The notes: generated by a model from the sequence alone, not told the origin. A stretch of DNA of 5,973 nucleotides from Halococcaceae archaeon (GCA_007128515.1 SKXI01000167.1:1-5973); one strand, 5' to 3'. Shown: positions 1 through 5,404, counted from the first letter of the stretch. Numbers and translations: made by a program.

Positions 1-132
1 GACGACGCTGACGACGCGGATGACGCTGACGACACGGACGACGAGGACGACGCTGACGACGAGGACGAGGACGATGACGACGGACCGATCGACGTGACGA
101 TCGGCGACGACGAGGACGAGGACGACGACTGA
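1..132 (+). CDS. C-terminal end of a protein with a poly-acidic tail (5' truncated by window)
   Basis: Frame 1 is open from the window edge to a TGA at 130-132 and encodes 43 residues, of which 26 are Asp and 5 are Glu. The first part is a (Asp-Asp-Ala)n repeat built on GAC GAC GCN codons. A short non-acidic break (GPIDVTIG) follows, and then a final acidic run. Such tails are common on haloarchaeal cytosolic and surface proteins, where they fit a high-salt proteome. They are low complexity and say nothing about the catalytic or structural role of the missing body of the protein. The frame choice rests on composition, because other frames through the GAC repeat give Thr/Arg-rich or Val-rich peptides that are implausible here. 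The gene converges on the asparagine synthase-like gene. The function cannot be assigned. Confidence 0.7.
   Translation, partial: DDADDADDADDTDDEDDADDEDEDDDDGPIDVTIGDDEDEDDD
1..132. repeat. low-complexity GAC/GAG trinucleotide tract
   Basis: The stretch is dominated by GAC and GAG triplets, with a 9-nt unit GACGACGCN imperfectly repeated near the left edge. It lies inside the coding end of the truncated gene. It would be prone to slippage, so tail length may vary between strains. Only the part inside the window can be described. Confidence 0.7.
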
Positions 133-170
133 ACGGGGATTCGCTCGGGAGACCTCCGTGGCCAACGGTA

Positions 171-193
171 CTCTCGGCTCGACGGTCCGAGAG
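171..193. terminator. hairpin between convergent genes, possible bidirectional terminator
   Basis: A perfect 7-bp inverted repeat (CTCTCGG at 171-177, CCGAGAG at 187-193) encloses a 9-nt loop. It lies in the 78-nt spacer between the stop of the acidic-tail gene (132) and the stop of the leftward asparagine synthase-like gene (211). There is no clear T-run on either side, and archaeal termination depends mainly on T-rich tracts, so its role as a terminator is an inference from position only. Confidence 0.35.
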
Positions 194-210
194 GGCCGTT
201 TCGGATACGT

Positions 211-1902
211 TCAGGTGAGACGGATGAGCTCGCTGGTCTCGTCGATGGTCGTGTCGGTGGCGTACTCGGTCCAGCGGAGCGCGTCGTAGAGACGGAGTTT
301 GATCCGGGGTGGGAGCCCGTGGATGTCGGTTCGACCGGGAAAGAGCCGGTCGTCCATCCCCATCTCCGCGTACCGACGCTGCCAGTCCGGCCAGGGCGTC
401 TCGAACGGGGTCAGTCCGGGGACGACCCGTCGGAGGAACTTCTCGATCTGGTTGAGCTGGTACGAGCGGTACGGTCGGTCCGGGGGACGGTGTCTGAAGA
501 TGTCGCCGTCGAGGCGTTCGAGCGCTCGCTGGTAGGTGCGGTCGTTTCGGTGTTCGGGTGGGGTGGTGAGGTGCCAGTCGACGAGTTCGGCGTCGACCGC
601 GACGAAGCTCTCGGTGAACCGGTCGGCGAGCTGGACGCGAAACGGCAGCGGCACCTTCAACACGAGACCGAGCATCGACATGGCGTTGTAGACCGAGCCG
701 TCGGCCCGCTCCAGACACGCCTCGTACTGTGGTTTCATCGACTCGAGGAAGAACTCCTGTGGCGTCTCCGCGTCCGTGGACTCGCAGTCGACGATGAGGC
801 GGTCGCCCTCGTGGAAGCAGCCGAACCGGTTCCAGAAGAACCCGGCCGGGTCGGGGTCGGGATCGAGGCGCGGGCGCGGAAACCGCTTTCCGAACAGCGA
901 GACCCCGTCCTTCGGGAGGTAGAACCCCCGGAGGAGCGTATCGAACATCAGCCCGTGGTAGATGACGTCGGCGTCGATGTCCTCCGTGTTGCCCCGGTGG
1001 TGTATGTGGAGCGACTCGCGGATCCCCTGGGTGTACTGGAGCGTGCGATCCGAGACCTCGTAGTAGCGGTCGTCGACGGGCAGCGTCCGGTGGTCGACCC
1101 CGTACTGCTCACAGAGCGCGCGTGCGACGCGCACCTCGCTCGATTCCGGCGACCCGAGGGTGTACCCCCGTTCGACGTTCGGGAGGAACGAGAGCATGAT
1201 CCGCGAGTCGTATCCGGCGCTCATCAGGAACCCCTGTCGTCCCGGGTAGGTCGCCCGACGCTCGATCGCACGGCGGAGTCGCCCGGCTAGCTCCTCGACG
1301 TGATCGGCCTTCCGGGGGGCGTAGACGAACCGGTCGAGATCGACGACCCCACGCCCGGTGAGACAGCTGTCGAACGGGGTCCGGCTCACCTCCTCCGTCG
1401 CGGTCCGTTCCCCGAAGGTGACGCTGAAGTGGACGAACTCACAGAGCGTCCGACGGTCGACCGTCGGCTCTCGGACCGTCCTCGTCACCGCGGCCGCGTC
1501 GGTTCCGAAGACGCGGACCCCGGGGTCGTCGGTGTAGAAACACTCCCAGGTCGAGAGCTGATCCGGGACGACCACCGCCCGGTCGTCGTGTTCGACGACG
1601 GCGAGAAACGATCCGTTCAGTCGGTCGAACGCGGCGAGTCCCTCCCTGACGTACTGTTCGAAGAGCCACTCCGCGATCGAGACCGACTCGCTCATCGTCC
1701 CCCGCGGGAACGCCTCGCCGAAGACGACACAGATTCCCGCCGAGGACCGGAAGACGTCGGTCCGGCCACGGACCCCGAGCGCGTCGTCGGCGATGCCGAC
1801 GGTGATCCCCTCGCCAGCGAGGAGCTCGTCGAACTCGTCGGGGGACCGGTGGGCGGCGAACACCTCCTCGTCCCCGAAGACGCCGAACAGCTCGGTGTTC
1901 AT
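211..1902 (-). CDS. asparagine synthase-like protein with degenerate glutaminase domain
   Basis: A 563-residue protein of the asparagine synthase B fold. The N-terminal region (about 1-170) resembles a class-II glutamine amidotransferase domain (FGVFG near the start, FDRLNGSFLAVVEHD at 92-106). However, it begins MNTEL instead of Met-Cys-Gly, so the Cys nucleophile that hydrolyses glutamine is absent. The C-terminal synthase domain keeps a PP-loop SAGYDS at 228-233 (canonical SGGxDS) for ATP binding. A weaker second motif (HGLMFDTLLRGFY, about 316-328) replaces the usual GGDE-type loop. A region near 418-460 resembles the RxPF and Pro-Pro-Glu part of AsnB. It therefore probably activates a carboxylate by adenylation, using ammonia or an amine rather than glutamine. 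Known relatives without the Cys include beta-lactam synthetase. WbpS-type homologues amidate sugar uronates. Fold assignment is confident; substrate is unknown. The ATG at 1900-1902 is chosen because a TATA element lies about 25 nt upstream, giving a leaderless mRNA. It lies 47 nt downstream of glmS. Confidence 0.87.
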   Translation of the reverse strand: MNTELFGVFGDEEVFAAHRSPDEFDELLAGEGITVGIADDALGVRGRTDVFRSSAGICVVFGEAFPRGTMSESVSIAEWLFEQYVREGLAAFDRLNGSFLAVVEHDDRAVVVPDQLSTWECFYTDDPGVRVFGTDAAAVTRTVREPTVDRRTLCEFVHFSVTFGERTATEEVSRTPFDSCLTGRGVVDLDRFVYAPRKADHVEELAGRLRRAIERRATYPGRQGFLMSAGYDSRIMLSFLPNVERGYTLGSPESSEVRVARALCEQYGVDHRTLPVDDRYYEVSDRTLQYTQGIRESLHIHHRGNTEDIDADVIYHGLMFDTLLRGFYLPKDGVSLFGKRFPRPRLDPDPDPAGFFWNRFGCFHEGDRLIVDCESTDAETPQEFFLESMKPQYEACLERADGSVYNAMSMLGLVLKVPLPFRVQLADRFTESFVAVDAELVDWHLTTPPEHRNDRTYQRALERLDGDIFRHRPPDRPYRSYQLNQIEKFLRRVVPGLTPFETPWPDWQRRYAEMGMDDRLFPGRTDIHGLPPRIKLRLYDALRWTEYATDTTIDETSELIRLT

Positions 1903-1910
1903 CGTTTCAC

Positions 1911-1922
1911 GACACTAGTGTC
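1911..1922. promoter_or_regulatory. perfect 12-bp palindrome, candidate operator
   Basis: GACACTAGTGTC is a perfect palindrome. It lies 8 nt upstream of the asparagine synthase-like start codon and directly abuts the TATA-like element on its downstream side. A protein bound here would block the initiation complex. The cognate regulator is unknown, and the two winged-helix proteins in this window are only candidates. Confidence 0.45.
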
Positions 1923-1940
1923 CTATATGATAAGTATATG
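1923..1940 (-). promoter_or_regulatory. TATA-like promoter for the asparagine synthase-like gene
   Basis: The 47-nt gap after glmS is markedly AT-rich in a GC-rich window. Read leftward it carries CATATACTTATCATATAG, which contains two overlapping TATA-like cores. The proximal core (about 1923-1930) is centred about 26 nt before the ATG at 1902, the normal archaeal TATA-to-start distance. This implies a leaderless transcript, consistent with the lack of a Shine-Dalgarno sequence. The gene can therefore be expressed separately from glmS. Confidence 0.6.
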
Positions 1941-1949
1941 CCGGGTAGC

Positions 1950-3773
1950 TCACTCGACGGTGACGCTCTTCGCGAGGTTGCGGGGCTTGTCGATCGGTCG
2001 CCCGAGGTTTCGCGCGGTGTGGTAGGAGACGAGCTGGAGCTGGACGTTCGCGAGCAGGCCGACCAGGTCGGGATGGGTCTGGGGGATGGTCAGTCGTTCG
2101 GCGAACTGACCGACCGAACACTCCTCGCTCGCGACCGCGATGATCTCGGCGCCGCGGGCCTGTGCCTCCATCGCGTTCGTGTGCGTCTTCTCGTCGTGTT
2201 CGCCGTCGAAGACCGCGAAGATCGGGATCCCCGGCGTGACGAGCGCGAGCGGACCGTGTTTCAGTTCGCCCGACGCGAACCCTTCCGCGTGTTCGTACGT
2301 GATCTCCTTGAACTTCAGTGCGCCCTCGAGCGCGACCGGGTACTGCAGGCCGTGGCCGATGAAGAAGTACGCGTCGCGGTCGCCGTAGCGCCCGCTGAGC
2401 GACTCCGCTTCCTCGTTCTCGAGCACCTCGCGGATCTGTTCCGGGAGGACCGCCAGCGCCGAGAGGAACGCCTTCCGGTCGGCGTCGTCGCGAGTGCGCG
2501 CGTACTCGAGGTCCTCGCCGATCCGTTCGGCGAGCAGCGCGAGGGTGACGACCTGCGAGGAGAACGTCTTCGTCGCGGCGACACCGATCTCCGGACCGGC
2601 CCGGATGTAGAGCGCGTCGTCGGCCTCCCGGGCGGCGGTGCTCCCGACGACGTTCGTCACCGCGACGGTTCGCGCACCGGCGTTCTGTGCGTCGCGCATC
2701 GCGATCAGCGTGTCGGCGGTCTCGCCGGACTGGCTGACGGCGACCACGAGCGTCTCCTCAGGGTCCGGGATGGTCGCGGTGTACTCGCTCGCGCGGATCG
2801 TCTTCGCGCGTATCCCCGCCTCCTCGAGGAGGCGTTCGCCGTAGAGCGCCGCGTGGTACGACGTACCGCACGCGATCAGCTGGATCTCGGTGATCCCGGT
2901 GAACGAACCGGGGGGGAACTCCTCGAGCGACACGGCTCCCTCCTCCAGATCGATCCGTCCCTCGATCGTCGCCGCGAGCGACTCCGGCTGGCTGTCGATC
3001 TCCTTCAGCATGTAGTGGTCGTAGCCACCTTTCGTCGTCTCCTCGGGGTTCCAGTCGACCTGTTCGACCTCGCGGGAGACCTCGTTGCCCTCGATGTCCG
3101 TTATCGCGACGTCGTCGAGCGTGATGGCGACGACGTCGCCGTCCTCGAGGTAGATGACCTCGTCGGTGAACTCGAGGAACGCCGGGACGTCGCTCGCGAG
3201 GTAGTGGACCCCGTTCTCGTCGTCGAGACCGAGGACGAGCGGCGACCCCTGCCGGGCGGCGTAGATCGCGTTCTCACCGCGCGCCATCAGCGCGACGGCG
3301 TAGCTCCCCTCGAGCTGGCGGACGGTCGTTCGGAACGCCTTCTCGATGTCGTAGCCGTGTTCGAGGTAGTACTCGACGAGATGGGGGATGACCTCCGTGT
3401 CGGTCTCGCTCTTGAACTCGTAGCCGTGTTCCTCGAGGTCGGCGCGGAGCGACTCGTAGTTCGAGATGATCCCGTTGTGGACGACGGCGACCCGTCCGGA
3501 GTGACTGGTGTGGGGGTGGGCGTTCTCGTCGGTCGGCGGGCCGTGTGTGCTCCAGCGCGTGTGGCCGATTCCAGTGAGCCCCCGGGGGAGGTCCTTGACG
3601 AGCGCACCGGTCAGCTCCGAGATCTTCCCCGCGCGCTTTCTCACGACGAGGTCCGAGTCGTCCTGGATCGCGATCCCGGCGGAGTCGTAGCCCCGGTACT
3701 CGAGGTTTTCGAGCCCGGTCAACACCCGATTTGCCGCATCGTCCGATCCGATGCAGGCGATGATTCCACACAT
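1950..3773 (-). CDS. glmS: glutamine--fructose-6-phosphate aminotransferase (isomerizing)
   Basis: Makes glucosamine-6-phosphate from fructose-6-phosphate and glutamine in the cytosol, the committed step towards UDP-GlcNAc and other amino sugars. The 607-residue length is typical for GlmS. It starts MCGIIACIG, and after Met removal the Cys is the glutaminase nucleophile. The glutaminase domain (about 1-215) shows GHTRWSTHG, NAHPH, HNGIISNY and SETDTEV. Two SIS sugar-isomerase domains follow: CGTSYHAALYGERLLEE and SQSGETADTLI in the first; GHGLQYPVALEGALKFKEI and GELKHGPLALV in the second. It ends in the hallmark KPRNLAKSVTVE tail with the catalytic Lys. All key residues look intact. A GTG nine bases further upstream (3780-3782) is in frame but would bury the nucleophile. 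The ATG at 3771-3773 is preferred and has a Shine-Dalgarno-like GGGGTG 6 nt before it. No bacterial-type glmS ribozyme was recognised upstream. Confidence 0.97.
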   Translation of the reverse strand: MCGIIACIGSDDAANRVLTGLENLEYRGYDSAGIAIQDDSDLVVRKRAGKISELTGALVKDLPRGLTGIGHTRWSTHGPPTDENAHPHTSHSGRVAVVHNGIISNYESLRADLEEHGYEFKSETDTEVIPHLVEYYLEHGYDIEKAFRTTVRQLEGSYAVALMARGENAIYAARQGSPLVLGLDDENGVHYLASDVPAFLEFTDEVIYLEDGDVVAITLDDVAITDIEGNEVSREVEQVDWNPEETTKGGYDHYMLKEIDSQPESLAATIEGRIDLEEGAVSLEEFPPGSFTGITEIQLIACGTSYHAALYGERLLEEAGIRAKTIRASEYTATIPDPEETLVVAVSQSGETADTLIAMRDAQNAGARTVAVTNVVGSTAAREADDALYIRAGPEIGVAATKTFSSQVVTLALLAERIGEDLEYARTRDDADRKAFLSALAVLPEQIREVLENEEAESLSGRYGDRDAYFFIGHGLQYPVALEGALKFKEITYEHAEGFASGELKHGPLALVTPGIPIFAVFDGEHDEKTHTNAMEAQARGAEIIAVASEECSVGQFAERLTIPQTHPDLVGLLANVQLQLVSYHTARNLGRPIDKPRNLAKSVTVE

Positions 3774-3774
3774 G

Positions 3775-3861
3775 TCAGACACCCCGCAACGTTCGTACGA
3801 CGAGGGCGGTCGCGGGCGTCAGGGGGCTGTCCTTCGCTGTTGGTGGTCGATTGAACGTCAT
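3775..3861 (-). CDS. possible 28-codon upstream ORF of glmS
   Basis: An ATG at 3859-3861 opens a 28-residue frame (MTFNRPPTAKDSPLTPATAL and 8 more) that ends in TGA at 3775-3777, one base before the glmS ATG. The peptide is basic and Pro/Thr-rich with a single Asp, unlike the acidic proteins around it, so a stable protein product is doubtful. The tight stop-to-start spacing would allow coupled or attenuated translation of glmS. No Shine-Dalgarno sequence is seen before the ATG. It may be a chance frame, and no family is recognised. Confidence 0.2.
   Translation of the reverse strand: MTFNRPPTAKDSPLTPATALVVRTLRGV
3780..3785 (-). promoter_or_regulatory. Shine-Dalgarno-like site that decides the glmS start
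   Basis: Read leftward, GGGGTG lies 6 nt before the ATG at 3773. It pairs with the CACCUC core of the archaeal 16S rRNA 3' end, allowing one G-U wobble. The alternative in-frame GTG start (3780-3782) lies inside this site, which supports the ATG. A Shine-Dalgarno site also implies that the glmS mRNA has a 5' leader, unlike the other promoters seen here. Confidence 0.5.
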
Positions 3862-3933
3862 GGTTGGAGAGAGTGTTGGGATGTGGTGGCGAGCGTTCGC
3901 GGCCTTCTGTCTCCGAGGACTACTGTTACGGGC

Positions 3934-3942
3934 ATTACTATA
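3934..3942 (-). promoter_or_regulatory. candidate TATA element upstream of glmS
   Basis: The 248-nt spacer 3774-4021 holds no convincing protein gene. Its most AT-rich point, read leftward, is TATAGTAAT within GCGTATAGTAATGC. A start of transcription about 25 nt downstream (near 3912) would give a 5' leader of roughly 140 nt before glmS, including the small upstream frame. No better TATA element was seen closer to the glmS start, where the sequence is GC-rich. The assignment is tentative. Confidence 0.35.
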
Positions 3943-4021
3943 CGCAGGCTAATCGGCCCTGTGAGAACGGACGCCGACGGACGAAACCGAAAGACGGAAC
4001 CGCCGACTCGGTCTGAAACGA

Positions 4022-4189
4022 TCAGCCTCTACACAGCTCACGCGATGTCGTGCAGTTGATACACCGTGTGACACGGTTCTGGTTGTCCCCGAAGACGCGA
4101 GCGAACTGCGGCGTGACGAAGCTCCCACAGTTCACACAGCGCGTCCGACCGATCCACTCGTCGTTGGCGCGTGGTATCGTACTGTCCAT
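4022..4189 (-). CDS. small CxxC zinc-ribbon protein, DUF7563-like
   Basis: A 55-residue protein with two CxxC knuckles (Cys18/Cys21 in RCVNCGSFVT and Cys43/Cys46 in RCINC), separated by QFARVFGDNQNRV, enough for one structural zinc site. This pattern matches the small haloarchaeal zinc-finger proteins now grouped as DUF7563 or close relatives, usually about 50-60 residues. Their role is unproven; nucleic-acid or protein binding is commonly supposed. The start is uncertain. The ATG at 4187-4189 gives a normal length and leaves a TATA-like element (GATAATAAAG, about 4220-4229) upstream. An in-frame GTG at 4244-4246 would add 19 residues, including a third CxxC (KCGGCHG), but it would read that TATA element as the rare ATA ATA codons. 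It lies downstream of the two membrane regulators and upstream of glmS, all in the same direction. Confidence 0.7.
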   Translation of the reverse strand: MDSTIPRANDEWIGRTRCVNCGSFVTPQFARVFGDNQNRVTRCINCTTSRELCRG

Positions 4190-4219
4190 GAGCGTCGCCG
4201 AACCGTGGCATCCACCGCA

Positions 4220-4246
4220 CTTTATTATCTTGGTGTTAACGAACAC
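4220..4246 (-). promoter_or_regulatory. candidate promoter of the zinc-ribbon gene with an inverted repeat
   Basis: Read leftward, GATAATAAAG (about 4220-4229) is a TATA-like element, centred roughly 36 nt before the ATG at 4189. This would leave a leader of about 10 nt. Immediately upstream of it is an inverted repeat, GTGTT-N4-AACAC (4233-4246), where the BRE or an activator would sit. If the longer GTG-start version of the protein is real, this stretch is coding instead. Confidence 0.35.
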
Positions 4247-4300
4247 ACATATGACGGCCGCAGGGAGAGAAGTCAGTGCCTAAACACCTACGGGTTTCGG

Positions 4301-4717
4301 TCACTCGGCGGGTATCGCGGTGACGCCGAGCGAGACGACGTTCTCCCGTCCGACCGAGAGCTTCGCGACCTCGCCGCGGGCCTCCATCGTCGAGAGCAGT
4401 CGGCTCACCTTCGCCTTCGACCACCCGGTTTCGCGCACGATCTCTGACTGTTTCATCCTCCCGTCGTTCGCCGCGAGCAGCTCGACGACCCGGCGCTCGT
4501 CGTCCGTCGCCCGCTGGAGGCTCTGTTCCCGCTCGCGTCGGGGTGTCGGCGTCGCGTGTGGGGGCTCCGGGCTCGGAACGGCCGGCGCGAACCACGGGCC
4601 CGCGTAGCGCGCGATGAGTATGGTCGCGACCGCGCCGATACCGATCCCGACGAGCAAGGCTCCGAGCGTCTCCGCGGTGGCGACCAGTACCGCCTCCCCG
4701 TGGAACCCTGGGAGCAT
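4301..4717 (-). CDS. membrane-anchored winged-helix regulator, DUF7343-like
   Basis: A 138-residue protein. One hydrophobic segment (about 13-36, TLGALLVGIGIGAVATILI) is predicted to cross the membrane. A Pro-rich linker follows (about 41-60), then a cytoplasmic winged helix-turn-helix domain (about 70-132). The domain has the pattern typical of the DUF7343/MarR-IclR-like HTH of haloarchaea: GRMKQSEIVRETGWSKAKVS as helix and recognition helix, then RLLSTMEARGEVAKL and a wing ending GRENVVSL. It probably binds DNA or a partner while tethered to the membrane. Its ATG (4715-4717) follows the TGA of the DUF7344-type gene by 3 nt (TGATCGATG), with no Shine-Dalgarno sequence, so the two are almost certainly one operon with coupled translation. 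The signal sensed and the target promoters are unknown. Confidence 0.85.
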   Translation of the reverse strand: MLPGFHGEAVLVATAETLGALLVGIGIGAVATILIARYAGPWFAPAVPSPEPPHATPTPRREREQSLQRATDDERRVVELLAANDGRMKQSEIVRETGWSKAKVSRLLSTMEARGEVAKLSVGRENVVSLGVTAIPAE

Positions 4718-4720
4718 CGA

Positions 4721-5287
4721 TCAGAGCACGTCGAGGGCGAACGCGAGCGTCACCGTCCCGTACACCGCGGTGATCGCTGCAGCCAGGCCCACACCGGAGA
4801 TCACCGATACGACACCCGCCCAGATCGCGAGCACCCCGACCGCGCTCAGCGCCGTGACCGCCGCGTAGTACCGCACCCACTCGCTCCGTCCCGGCTCGTC
4901 GTCGTCCGAGTCGGGTGCCGTGTCGTCGAGGAGGTAGGCCGTGACCTCGTCGGCCAGCGGGGTCCGCTCTACGATCCCCCGGCTCCGGTTGTAGTGGATG
5001 AGGCCGAAGTCGGCCAGTTTCGGGAGGTGTGACTGATAGAGCGCGATGTAGACGCGCTGGCGCTGGTCGGAGCTGAGCTGCTGGACCGTCGTGTCGTGTT
5101 CCCAGGCGGCGACCTGTTCGGCGATATCGCGCATGTCCACCGGACCGTCGGTGTCCGCGAGATAGGCGAGGACCCGCCGCCGCCGCTCGTTCTGGAGTAT
5201 GTGAAACGTATCGTCTTTCGAGAGCGAAGCCGCGGGTTCGGACGCCTCGTCGTCTTCCACCGCGTCCCCCGTATCCAGTGTCGACAT
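4721..5287 (-). CDS. DUF7344-type winged-helix protein with two C-terminal membrane helices
   Basis: A 188-residue protein. An acidic N-terminus (1-23) leads into a winged-helix domain (about 24-108). The motifs DDTFHILQNERRRRVLAYL, MRDIAEQVAAWEHDTT, QRQRVYIALYQSHLPKL and GLIHYNRSRGIVE are the signature of the haloarchaeal DUF7344 family, formerly labelled ArsR-like regulators. An acidic linker (about 121-134) is followed by two hydrophobic segments (about 141-162 and 164-186), so the domain is probably membrane-tethered on the cytoplasmic side. It is the first gene of a two-gene unit with the downstream winged-helix protein. The ATG at 5285-5287 is chosen because of a TATA element about 30 nt upstream and the Met-Ser-Thr start of the acidic arm. 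The role as transcription regulator is inferred from family membership; targets are unknown. Confidence 0.88.
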   Translation of the reverse strand: MSTLDTGDAVEDDEASEPAASLSKDDTFHILQNERRRRVLAYLADTDGPVDMRDIAEQVAAWEHDTTVQQLSSDQRQRVYIALYQSHLPKLADFGLIHYNRSRGIVERTPLADEVTAYLLDDTAPDSDDDEPGRSEWVRYYAAVTALSAVGVLAIWAGVVSVISGVGLAAAITAVYGTVTLAFALDVL

Positions 5288-5312
5288 CGTATACCCCTAC
5301 GCTCTCGCCGGG

Positions 5313-5324
5313 GATATAATAATG
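5313..5324 (-). promoter_or_regulatory. TATA promoter of the two-regulator operon
   Basis: Read leftward, CATTATTATATC is a clear TATA element in a GC-rich setting, centred about 30 nt before the ATG at 5287. It predicts a transcript with a leader of only a few bases. No Shine-Dalgarno sequence precedes the gene, which fits near-leaderless initiation. Confidence 0.6.
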
Positions 5325-5386
5325 TGGCAGTCTTTCCGCGTAGTTTCATACCGTTACTATCTGTATTTCCTAGCTGTTTTGCCCCC

Positions 5387-5404
5387 GTGAACCGTACTGT
5401 TCAC
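5387..5404. repeat. inverted repeat GTGAAC-N6-GTTCAC
   Basis: A perfect 6-bp inverted repeat with a 6-nt centre, 18 bp in all. It lies in the spacer between the glycosyltransferase stop (5570) and the DUF7344-type start (5287), about 65 bp upstream of that operon's TATA element. It could be a regulator site or a small hairpin; there is no direct evidence for either. Confidence 0.35.

Noticed and set aside
1..132. CRISPR-like or tandem repeat array
   Set aside because: The repetition is codon-level (GAC/GAG) low complexity without spacers, explained by an acidic protein tail.
319..1290. Rightward open frame of 323 codons opposite the asparagine synthase-like gene
   Set aside because: A shadow of the real gene on the other strand, with Arg/Glu/Val-rich low-complexity composition and no motifs. 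The same holds for the rightward frame at 1300-2025.
211..1902. Lasso-peptide or beta-lactam biosynthetic cluster
   Set aside because: The enzyme resembles cyclases of this superfamily in lacking the Cys, but no precursor peptide, leader-binding protein or transglutaminase-like leader peptidase is visible in the window.
1938..3854. Long rightward open frame of about 638 codons opposite glmS
   Set aside because: It is fully antisense to a textbook GlmS with all catalytic motifs. In GC-rich haloarchaeal genes the opposite strand is often open because of codon bias. The translation is Arg/Val/Asp-rich with no recognisable domain.
3774..4021. glmS ribozyme or riboswitch upstream of glmS
   Set aside because: The element is known from Gram-positive bacteria. 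No matching conserved core or pseudoknot pattern could be recognised, and none is expected in archaea.
4236..4880. Leftward frame of 214 codons overlapping both regulator genes
   Set aside because: An Arg/Gly-rich out-of-frame translation across two real, family-matching genes.
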